Shown here in pieces: positions 1 to 5,858 of a stretch of 5,858 bases of DNA. This DNA comes from CAZTKP01 sp964614215 (GTDB lineage Bacteria > UBP6 > UBA1177): positions 1 to 5,858 of the forward strand of contig CAZTKP010000160.1 of assembly GCA_964614215.1 (NCBI GenBank). The letters are read 5' to 3'. Each line of letters starts with the position of its first letter. Position 1 is the stretch's first letter. Below the pieces are notes generated by a model that saw only the letters and a list, made by a program, of their open reading frames with translations, did not search any database and was not told the DNA's origin. The translations under genes were made by a program, and so were the position numbers.

Positions 1-3
1 TCC

Positions 4-31
4 TTGCTTTTAAGCCTTTAAGCACTATAGT
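4..31 (+). promoter_or_regulatory. Candidate sigma-70-type promoter for typA
   Basis: TTGCTT at 4-9 and TATAGT at 26-31 are separated by 16 bases. The -10 box matches the TATAAT consensus at five of six positions, while the -35 box matches at only three. Transcription would start near base 38, giving a leader of about 30 bases before typA. The position suits a promoter, but the -35 match is weak and such matches occur by chance in AT-rich DNA. The true promoter could lie upstream of the window. Confidence 0.35.
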
Positions 32-67
32 GTCGACGGTTTTTTAATATCTTTTCAGGATTTAGCA

Positions 68-1897
68 ATGCCACATAGAACTATAAACGAAAAAATCAGA
101 AATGTAGCCATTATTGCCCATGTTGACCACGGAAAAACAACTCTTGTTGATGCAATGTTCAGACAGAGCGGAATTTTCAGACAGGGTCAGGTCGTTGACG
201 ACAGGATCATGGACAGCATGGATCTTGAAAGAGAGCGCGGGATCACAATTGCCGCAAAGAACTGTTCGATCACCTGGAAAGACGTGAAGATAAACATCAT
301 TGACACTCCGGGACACGCTGATTTCGGCGGCGAAGTTGAGAGAGCACTTTTTATGGCTGACAGTGCAATTCTGCTTGTTGATGCTTCTGAAGGACCGCTT
401 CCTCAGACTCGTTTTGTTCTTAAAAAAGCTCTCGAAGCAAAACTTCAGATCATTGTTGTAATAAATAAGATCGACAGACACGATGCAAGACCCGAAGAAG
501 TTCTTGAAGAGATCTACGGACTTTTTATCGATCTTGGAGCAGAAGAAAACCAGCTTGAATTCCCTGTCCTTTATGCTATCGGCAGAGACGGAGTTGCAAA
601 AAAAACACTTGAAGAGGAGAACGGAGACAATCTTCATATCCTCATGGATACGATAATAGATCAGACTCAAGGCCCCAAATACGATCCGGAAAAACCTTTC
701 CAGATGCTTGTTACCGACCTTAGCTACAACGATTATCTTGGAAGACTTGCAATTGGAAAAGTCGTAAATGGAGAAGCCTCTTTTAACGACACACTTGTCT
801 GTATTCAGGAGAACAATGTGGAAAAAAAACTGAAAGTCACCAAGCTTCAGGTTTACGAAGGACTTAGTCTAAAAGCTTCTGAAAAAGTATCTTCCGGAGA
901 TATTATTATCCTTTCAGGCATTGAAAACATTCATATCGGAGATACGATCGCAAATATTGAGTCTCCTCAAGCCCTTCCGCGTATAACAGTTGAAGATCCG
1001 ACTGTAAGCATGATCTTTACAATAAACAACGGGCCTTTTGCAGGTAAGGAAGGTCAGCATGTTCAGCTTAGAAAGATCAAGGAGCGTCTTAAAAAGGAAA
1101 CTCTGCTCAATGTATCCATCAAGATCGAGGAACCGCCGGAAAATGACTGCGTGATCGTTAAAGGACGCGGAGAACTTCAGATGGCTATACTTATCGAGCA
1201 GATGAGGCGTGAAGGATACGAACTTTGTGTGGGAAGACCTAAAGTTATTCTCAAAGAGATCGACGGAAAGATCTGCGAACCGATGGAACATGTCTACATT
1301 GACTGCCATCAGGCTTTCACAGGAGTTATAGCAGAAAAACTTAACATCAGAAAAGGCAGAATGCTAAACCTCGTCAACAGCAGAAACGACAGAGCGCAAA
1401 TGGAATTTTCCATTCCTTCAAGAGGGCTTATCGGATACAGAGACTACTTCCTGACCGACACCAGAGGAACCGGAATAATGAACTCAATTTTTGAAGGATA
1501 TGACGAGTATCGCGGAGATTTCCCGACAAGATTCACAGGCTCGATCGTTTCAGACAGACAGGGTGAAGCTGTTGCCTACGCACTTTTTAACCTTGAACCC
1601 AGAGGTCAGCTTTTCGTAACCCCGGGAGATCCCGTTTATGAGGGAATGATCGTAGGGGAACACTCAAAGAACCTTGATATTGATGTTAATCCTTGCAAAA
1701 TGAAAAAACTCACAAATATGCGTGCGGCCGGAAAAGACGACAATGTTCAGCTTACTCCTGTTAAACTTATGACGCTTGAAAAGGCGATACACTTTATCAA
1801 TGACGACGAACTTGTCGAAGCAACTCCCAACTCTCTCAGACTTAGAAAAGTTACCCTTTCAGCGATAGAACGTAAAAAAACCAGACGAAAAGATTAG
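68..1897 (+). CDS. typA: Ribosome-associated translational GTPase TypA/BipA
   Basis: This 609-residue protein is full length for the family (E. coli BipA is about 607). BipA is known as a cytosolic GTPase of the EF-G/LepA class that binds the ribosome and supports 50S assembly and growth under cold or stress. The GTPase domain (about 1-200) shows G1 AHVDHGKT at 17-24, G2 RGITI at 57-61, G3 DTPGH at 79-83 and G4 NKID at 133-136. The G5 position reads YAIGRDG (169-175) instead of the usual YASA-type sequence. A beta-barrel domain 2 and an EF-G-like domain III (GRGELQ near 366) follow. The EF-G C-terminal-like domain begins with EPMEHVYID near 403 and includes SRGLIGYRDYF near 450. The BipA-specific C-terminal domain contains LTNMRAAGKDDN near 546-558. 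The start is supported by AGGA at 57-60, 7 bases before the ATG. The gene converges on the next one and overlaps it by 4 bases. Product identity is secure. Confidence 0.97.
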   Translation: MPHRTINEKIRNVAIIAHVDHGKTTLVDAMFRQSGIFRQGQVVDDRIMDSMDLERERGITIAAKNCSITWKDVKINIIDTPGHADFGGEVERALFMADSAILLVDASEGPLPQTRFVLKKALEAKLQIIVVINKIDRHDARPEEVLEEIYGLFIDLGAEENQLEFPVLYAIGRDGVAKKTLEEENGDNLHILMDTIIDQTQGPKYDPEKPFQMLVTDLSYNDYLGRLAIGKVVNGEASFNDTLVCIQENNVEKKLKVTKLQVYEGLSLKASEKVSSGDIIILSGIENIHIGDTIANIESPQALPRITVEDPTVSMIFTINNGPFAGKEGQHVQLRKIKERLKKETLLNVSIKIEEPPENDCVIVKGRGELQMAILIEQMRREGYELCVGRPKVILKEIDGKICEPMEHVYIDCHQAFTGVIAEKLNIRKGRMLNLVNSRNDRAQMEFSIPSRGLIGYRDYFLTDTRGTGIMNSIFEGYDEYRGDFPTRFTGSIVSDRQGEAVAYALFNLEPRGQLFVTPGDPVYEGMIVGEHSKNLDIDVNPCKMKKLTNMRAAGKDDNVQLTPVKLMTLEKAIHFINDDELVEATPNSLRLRKVTLSAIERKKTRRKD

Positions 1898-3219
1898 AAA
1901 TAGTCGGCGAATCCGCCTCTTAAGATCTCAAAATTGAATATCTCGTAAAACTGTTTCAACGTATAACCTTTTCCTGTTGTATCACAATCAGGAACACTTT
2001 CTATCATTCTTCCCGATGCTTTCTTTTCATATTCAGAGTTGCTTTTCACTGATAGAAAAAGTGACAAAATATCACTGCGGGAAAGTTTATAGCTGGCCAT
2101 TTTAGGCCGATTTTCTTTATTAGGGTTAAAGTATGTGAGTCTGAAAAACTCTTCACTTTCCGGCATTGACAGCATTTCATCGTAACTCACAGTTCTCTCA
2201 CTTCCATCATCAGGATCAATTAAAGAAATTCTTCTCAGATATCCGTTACTTGTCACAGATTCATCTTTCTCTATACATCTTGCCGCATAACGTTTCCTGG
2301 CGGCAGAAGACTGAAAGCTTTCCTTAAAAACAAAGGAGCAGTAATTGACAGGAACAAGGTCATTCTCCAGAGAATAAAGCAGTGTTTTCAAAGCATTAAG
2401 CTCACTCTTGAAAACCGTTACCTTTCTCCCGTGAATAAACTCGTAGTCTTTTTCGATCATTCTCGGAAGGTTGTAGGGATTTACTCTCAGCTGATGAAGA
2501 TTCAGGTGATCCACGCCGATATCCTTCATCGGTTTCAGCAGATCTCTAACCAGTTCATAATGATCAGGAACCATAGGGATCTCAATAGTCACCGTATCAA
2601 TTATCTTTGCCGCAAGCTCAACCTTTTTCAGTGAATAATTATAAGCTCCGATATCAAATCTTATCTCATTAAGTCCCAGATCTCTCAGTCTTTTCAAATT
2701 TTCGCTGTCGACAAGAGATCCGTTGGTGTAAACCCAGGTATAGATCTCAGGGTCACAGTTCTTTCTGACACTTTCAAGATACTTTTGGAGCAGATCAAAA
2801 ACAATGAACGGCTCACCTCCGCTGAAACTCACACCCTTAAACCCGAGAGCATTAACATAGTCGGTGTATTCGTCAGGAGAATTAAACTCAAAGGTGTTCG
2901 TAGCCGGTTTCAGCTGAGAATCCTGTCTGCTTGGACAGTAAAAACATGTGGCATTACAGATCCCGCTGATAAAAAGGCATGACCACTTCCCCTCTCCGCA
3001 CAACCTGCATCCCGGAGAAAGATCCCGACTGTCGGTCTTCGCTCCGGAAAATTCGAACTTTCCACCTAGACTTTCTATCCTGTCAAGAACCTGATCCCTC
3101 TCGTTCTGAGCTTTAATCATGTCTTTTTCCGATGCCCAGTTGAGAAAAGGGCTGAACCTGCCGAATTCATTTTCATTTACAGCGATATACTTGTCCTTTT
3201 CAAAGATACTGAATTTCAT
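1894..3219 (-). CDS. Uncharacterised radical SAM protein, PflA-activase-like
   Basis: This 441-residue protein is a radical SAM enzyme of unknown substrate. The canonical 4Fe-4S motif CX3CX2C is at C88, C92 and C95. The SAM-binding GGEP is at 134-137, and later barrel strands are recognisable at WVYTNG (162-167), EIRFDI (185-190), TIEIPMVPD (211-219) and NLHQLRVNPYN (240-250). Other cysteines lie outside the motif: C71, C74 and C81 just before it, then C155, C294, C315 and C412. The C71/C74/C81 group with C294 could bind an auxiliary cluster or a metal; this is inference. The arginine-rich stretch after C294 (about 294-315) recalls the family 'related to pyruvate formate-lyase activating enzyme' (COG2108), from memory. 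About 120 C-terminal residues follow the barrel with no domain I recognise. The start ATG has TAAGG at 3227-3231, 7 bases upstream. The gene lies 40 bases after the aminopeptidase and may be cotranscribed with it. No precursor-peptide gene fits in that gap, so a peptide-maturase role has no local support. Confidence 0.9.
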   Translation of the reverse strand: MKFSIFEKDKYIAVNENEFGRFSPFLNWASEKDMIKAQNERDQVLDRIESLGGKFEFSGAKTDSRDLSPGCRLCGEGKWSCLFISGICNATCFYCPSRQDSQLKPATNTFEFNSPDEYTDYVNALGFKGVSFSGGEPFIVFDLLQKYLESVRKNCDPEIYTWVYTNGSLVDSENLKRLRDLGLNEIRFDIGAYNYSLKKVELAAKIIDTVTIEIPMVPDHYELVRDLLKPMKDIGVDHLNLHQLRVNPYNLPRMIEKDYEFIHGRKVTVFKSELNALKTLLYSLENDLVPVNYCSFVFKESFQSSAARKRYAARCIEKDESVTSNGYLRRISLIDPDDGSERTVSYDEMLSMPESEEFFRLTYFNPNKENRPKMASYKLSRSDILSLFLSVKSNSEYEKKASGRMIESVPDCDTTGKGYTLKQFYEIFNFEILRGGFADYF

Positions 3220-3226
3220 GATGTTA

Positions 3227-3231
3227 CCTTA
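3227..3231 (-). promoter_or_regulatory. Ribosome binding site of the radical SAM gene
   Basis: On the minus strand this reads TAAGG, 7 bases before the ATG at 3219. It supports that start. The protein also reads sensibly from this methionine. Confidence 0.6.
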
Positions 3232-3259
3232 GTTTAGTGTATGTTGCCGGAAGTATTGA

Positions 3260-4375
3260 CTATTTAAGATTCTCGGGGTTGAGACCTTCAAGCTGCGGAA
3301 GTACGAACTTTCCGTCTTTTCTGATCAGAACGTCATCAAAATAGATCTCACCGCCACCGTACTCAGGTGTCTGGATCATAACAAGATCCCAGTGAATGGA
3401 TGATTTGTTGCCGTTATCACACTCTTCATAGGCTCTTCCGGGTGTGAAGTGAATTGAACCGCTGATCTTTTCGTCAAAAAGAATATTTACCATCGGATCT
3501 TTGATGTACGGATTCACACCGAAAGCAAACTCGCCGACGTAGCGTGCACCCTCATCGGAGTTAAAGATCTCTTCAAGTTTCTCGGGATTACTGCCTTCGA
3601 ACTTGACGATCTTTCCGTTCTCAAAAGTCAGAATTACCTTATCGAACTTTGTTCCCAGATAAGATGTCGGTGTGTTGTATTCAATAACTCCGTTGACTGA
3701 ATCTTTTACAGGAGCTGTGAAGATCTCGCCATCAGGAATGTTATACTGACCGGCACATTTAATTGCAGGAAGTCCCTTTATTGATAGCTTAAGATCTGTT
3801 CTTCCCGGACCTAAGATGTGAACTTTATCAGTTTTTTCCATAAGTTCTTTCATCGGGTCCATTGCCTTATCCATCTTGCCGTAATCGAGTGTTGTTACAT
3901 TAAAAAAGAAATCCTCGAAAGCATCCATGGACATTCCTGAAGACTGAGCGAAAGCAGGTGTCGGGAACATTAAAGTCACCCATTTTTTTGACATGATCTC
4001 ATTACTTACGGCCATGCGGTATTCTTTCATGACTTTCATCATCTGAGCCTGGGGAATATCGTTCATCTCGAACTTATTCTCAAGAGCGCGGATCCCTATG
4101 TAGACGTCCATCTGCTTTGCCTTTTCAAGCTCCTGCTCTCTCATCATCTTCAGCGTAGTGTCAGTTGCATGCATATAGAGTTTTCTCATAACGGTCTGTG
4201 CCGTCAGGTTAACAAAAGGATGAGCTTCTTTTTCAGCAACCATATCAAGAAGATCTTCAACAAGAGGATAGGCTGCGGGATCAGTTGCGGCGATCATCAC
4301 TTTTTCATCTTTTTGTACTCTGGTCGAATAGTTAATAAGCAGTTCTGCAAGTCTTTTTACACGTGGATCTTTCAT
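3260..4375 (-). CDS. Family M29 metallo-aminopeptidase (aminopeptidase T/S type)
   Basis: This 371-residue protein belongs to the M29 (thermophilic-type) aminopeptidases, cytosolic enzymes that use two metal ions to remove N-terminal residues from peptides. It is shorter than the roughly 410-residue Thermus and staphylococcal members. The expected metal ligands are all present: E217 in PDGEIFTAPV, E282 in YVGEFAFG, H309 in GSIHFTPGRAY, and H328 and D330 in SSIHWD. The catalytic-type tyrosine is Y316. The C-terminal GEIYFDDVLIRKDGKFV pattern (342-358) is typical of the family. The spacing between the two metal histidines (19 residues) is shorter than I recall for Thermus aminopeptidase T (about 31), which suggests a subfamily with a trimmed loop. 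The start at 4375 is chosen because the family's N-terminal pattern (MKDPRVKRLAELLINYS) begins there and GGGAG stands 6 bases upstream. A TTG at 4459 would add 28 aromatic-rich residues that look like translated spacer. The likely role is peptide turnover; the physiological substrate cannot be read from the sequence. Confidence 0.93.
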   Translation of the reverse strand: MKDPRVKRLAELLINYSTRVQKDEKVMIAATDPAAYPLVEDLLDMVAEKEAHPFVNLTAQTVMRKLYMHATDTTLKMMREQELEKAKQMDVYIGIRALENKFEMNDIPQAQMMKVMKEYRMAVSNEIMSKKWVTLMFPTPAFAQSSGMSMDAFEDFFFNVTTLDYGKMDKAMDPMKELMEKTDKVHILGPGRTDLKLSIKGLPAIKCAGQYNIPDGEIFTAPVKDSVNGVIEYNTPTSYLGTKFDKVILTFENGKIVKFEGSNPEKLEEIFNSDEGARYVGEFAFGVNPYIKDPMVNILFDEKISGSIHFTPGRAYEECDNGNKSSIHWDLVMIQTPEYGGGEIYFDDVLIRKDGKFVLPQLEGLNPENLK

Positions 4376-4381
4376 TTCTTT

Positions 4382-4386
4382 CTCCC
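4382..4386 (-). promoter_or_regulatory. Ribosome binding site deciding the aminopeptidase start
   Basis: On the minus strand this reads GGGAG, 6 bases before the ATG at 4375. It agrees with where M29 homology begins and is the main sequence reason to prefer 4375 over the upstream TTG. Confidence 0.75.
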
Positions 4387-4463
4387 AAAAAACAGTAAAT
4401 TCATATACATGGTAATAAAAATCTCTCATAAGGCAAAAAATAGAAGTCGATCTGGACAATCAT

Positions 4464-4470
4464 CTCCTTT
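4464..4470 (-). promoter_or_regulatory. Second strong Shine-Dalgarno-like site, AAAGGAG, of unclear use
   Basis: On the minus strand this reads AAAGGAG, just after the kinase stop codon. It stands 4 bases before a TTG at 4459 that is in frame with the aminopeptidase, so it could drive a form with 28 extra N-terminal residues. It is closer to consensus than the site at 4382-4386, but its spacing is short and the extension has no family homology that I recognise. It may instead be a chance match, a ribosome standby site, or a relic of an older start. Confidence 0.4.
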
Positions 4471-4478
4471 ACAAGTTG

Positions 4479-5858
4479 TCAGATCTTTAAATTCCTGCTG
4501 ATAACCTCAGAAAGACCTGCAAGAAGAAACGGCTTTTTTATACTGTCATCAAAACCGTGATCTTCAGGATTTGAAATAATGGGATCATCTGAATAACCGC
4601 TTGAAGCTATTACGGGAATTTCAGGTGCAAGAGTTTTTACTGTTTTAACTGCTTCAGCTCCGCCCATGCCGCCCGGAACTGTAAGATCAAGAAAGACCAT
4701 TGATATCTTTTCCTTGTTTTCAAGACTTTCTCTCACTTTATCAACTGCGTCTTTTCCATCCGCAACTGTGACCGGGGTGTATCCCAGTGAAACGATCATA
4801 TCTCCCACAACACTTCTGATAAAATCCTCATCGTCCATAACCAGGATCGTACCTTCACCTTTTTTAGAAACTTTGATCTCTAAAGACTCTTCATCATAAG
4901 TTTTCTCGGATGCAGGCAGGAAAACTTTAAACTCGGCACCTTTTCCCGGTGAAGAGTCAACTTCAATAAGGCCTCCATGTTTTTTCAGAACAGAAAAACT
5001 AGTAGCCAGCCCCAGACCGTTACCTGCTTTTTTAGTCGAGAAAAATGGATCGAAGATCTTTCCGGCGATATTTTGAGGAATTCCGGGTCCGGTATCTTTC
5101 AAAGATATTTTTACATATTTTCCACTAGTTAACTTTGTACTTTCATTAATAGTGATATTTTCAGCAGTCACCTTAAATTTTCCTTTCCCATTCATTGCCT
5201 GTTGAGCATTTATAGCGATATTGCTGAAAACTTCCGACATCTGGTTGTGGTCATATTCAACCAGATAGAGATCTTCTGAAATATCAAACTCGCTCAGAAC
5301 ACTTGTTCCCGACATAGCAAAAAGGACACTGTCACGGATAGTTCTCTCAATTTTCCCCAGTCTCTTTTCAGGAACACCACCCTTGGAAAAAGTCAGCAAC
5401 TGTCTGGTAAGATCTTCAGCCCGTTTATGTATGCTTATCGCCTTTTTAAGCTTTTCTCTGGCTCCGGGCGGCAGATCTTCAGTAAGCGCCATTTCAATGT
5501 AACCGAATATTCCGCTTAATAAATTGTTAAAATCATGAGCAAGACCACCTGCAAGAATTCCCAGAGATTCAATTTTATCCATTTTCTCTATCAGCTCCTG
5601 CATCCTTGCTTTTTTCAGCTGTTTTGCAAGCAGCAACCCCAGAAATATCGTTACTATCGGATAAATGGATATAACCGGATATGTAATTATCAGGAAAACT
5701 TCCTCTGAGATTTTTTCCGGCAGAATAAACATCCAAAGTATCATTACAATATGAACAGCAAGTCCAAGAAGAAAAAGCTCGTACCACCTTACATCCTGAA
5801 CTTTTCTGGAGCATCTTGTGAGTAAAAATCTAAGCAGAAGGCCGAAGAACGCTGAAGT
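4479..5858 (-). CDS. Hybrid sensor histidine kinase with LytS-type membrane domain, 5' end beyond window
   Basis: The frame stays open from its stop to the right window edge. The C-terminal 459 residues are visible and the true start lies outside. Numbering from the first visible codon, hydrophobic segments at about 1-14, 27-47 and 53-79 resemble the last part of a 5TM-5TMR_LYT receptor domain. A short linker then leads straight into the dimerisation domain with phospho-acceptor H108 in GLAHDFNN. No PAS or HAMP domain intervenes. The ATPase domain shows the N box (N217 in SNIAINAQQAM), G1 DTGPGIP (255-261), F box DPFFSTK and G2 GNGLGLA. A complete receiver domain ends the protein, with acidic pair D342/D343, phospho-acceptor D391 in FLDLTVPGG and K442 in KKPF. 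All key residues are intact. The kinase should autophosphorylate on H108 and pass phosphate to D391, perhaps then to an Hpt or regulator not in this window. The ligand is unknown. The ATG at 5744 lies inside the second hydrophobic segment and has no ribosome binding site. Confidence 0.93.
   Translation of the reverse strand, partial: TSAFFGLLLRFLLTRCSRKVQDVRWYELFLLGLAVHIVMILWMFILPEKISEEVFLIITYPVISIYPIVTIFLGLLLAKQLKKARMQELIEKMDKIESLGILAGGLAHDFNNLLSGIFGYIEMALTEDLPPGAREKLKKAISIHKRAEDLTRQLLTFSKGGVPEKRLGKIERTIRDSVLFAMSGTSVLSEFDISEDLYLVEYDHNQMSEVFSNIAINAQQAMNGKGKFKVTAENITINESTKLTSGKYVKISLKDTGPGIPQNIAGKIFDPFFSTKKAGNGLGLATSFSVLKKHGGLIEVDSSPGKGAEFKVFLPASEKTYDEESLEIKVSKKGEGTILVMDDEDFIRSVVGDMIVSLGYTPVTVADGKDAVDKVRESLENKEKISMVFLDLTVPGGMGGAEAVKTVKTLAPEIPVIASSGYSDDPIISNPEDHGFDDSIKKPFLLAGLSEVISRNLKI

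Noticed and set aside
62..670. Open frame of 202 codons antisense to typA
   Set aside because: It lies wholly opposite a secure typA gene. Its translation is low-complexity and rich in Ser, Phe, Cys and Asn, with no recognisable motif, so it is a shadow of typA codon usage.
914..1309. Open frame of 131 codons antisense to typA
   Set aside because: Same reason: it is fully embedded opposite typA, and its translation shows no domain or motif.
1904..1915. GGCG-AATC-CGCC hairpin near the 3' end of the radical SAM gene
   Set aside because: The stem is only 4 base pairs, lies within codons and is not followed by a clear U-tract on the minus strand. It is not a credible terminator.
3220..3259. Precursor-peptide gene next to the radical SAM gene (RiPP-type system)
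   Set aside because: The 40-base gap cannot hold one and none is visible elsewhere in the window. The enzyme also does not show a recognisable SPASM-type C-terminal cysteine pattern.
4376..4459. 28-residue N-terminal extension of the aminopeptidase from TTG 4459
   Set aside because: The family N-terminus begins at the ATG at 4375 with a well-spaced GGGAG. The extension looks like translated AT-rich spacer. It is kept as a finding because of the strong upstream AAAGGAG.
4401..4463. 20-codon leader peptide starting at ATG 4463 on the minus strand
   Set aside because: The ATG directly abuts the AAAGGAG with no spacing, so initiation there is implausible. The peptide has no attenuator-like run of one amino acid.
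4455..4480. Inverted repeat GACAA / TTGTC with the AAAGGAG site in its loop
   Set aside because: The stem is only 5 base pairs with a 16-base loop and is AT-rich, too weak to call a regulatory hairpin.
5575..5814. Open frame of 79 codons on the minus strand over the kinase membrane region
   Set aside because: It overlaps the kinase in another frame. The kinase frame is clearly the coding one, because it gives continuous membrane helices and the AHDFNN box.

Overview
The window is ordinary bacterial chromosome, about 40% GC by eye and densely coding. It has one gene on the plus strand and three on the minus strand. No RNA gene, insertion sequence, CRISPR array, phage or plasmid gene is visible, and no stretch of 300 bases lacks a gene. 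The organism is a bacterium, because it has TypA/BipA and a hybrid sensor kinase with a LytS-type membrane domain. The sequence does not fix a phylum. The kinase style (AHDFNN phospho-acceptor box, DLTVPGGMGG receiver box) is common in Deltaproteobacteria-like, spirochaete-like and uncultured anaerobic lineages, so I leave the taxon open.

Layout. Bases 1-67 are a short leader with a candidate promoter and ribosome binding site. Bases 68-1897 (+) encode the translational GTPase TypA/BipA. Bases 1894-3219 (-) encode an uncharacterised radical SAM protein whose stop codon overlaps the typA stop tail to tail. Bases 3260-4375 (-) encode a family M29 metallo-aminopeptidase. Bases 4479-5858 (-) encode the C-terminal 459 residues of a membrane-bound hybrid histidine kinase that runs off the right edge. 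Transcription of the minus-strand genes runs kinase, then aminopeptidase, then radical SAM, with gaps of 103 and 40 bases. They may be one transcription unit, but nothing in the sequence proves it and no shared pathway is evident.

Three points differ from a naive reading. The kinase frame is open to the window edge, so the ATG at 5744 is internal to the membrane domain and is not the start. The aminopeptidase most likely starts at 4375, where family homology begins and a GGGAG site stands 6 bases upstream, not at the upstream TTG at 4459. The words GATC and AGATCT are strongly over-represented across the whole window.

I did not find a convincing new multi-gene system. The least explained gene is the radical SAM protein, which carries extra conserved-looking cysteines outside its canonical cluster motif.
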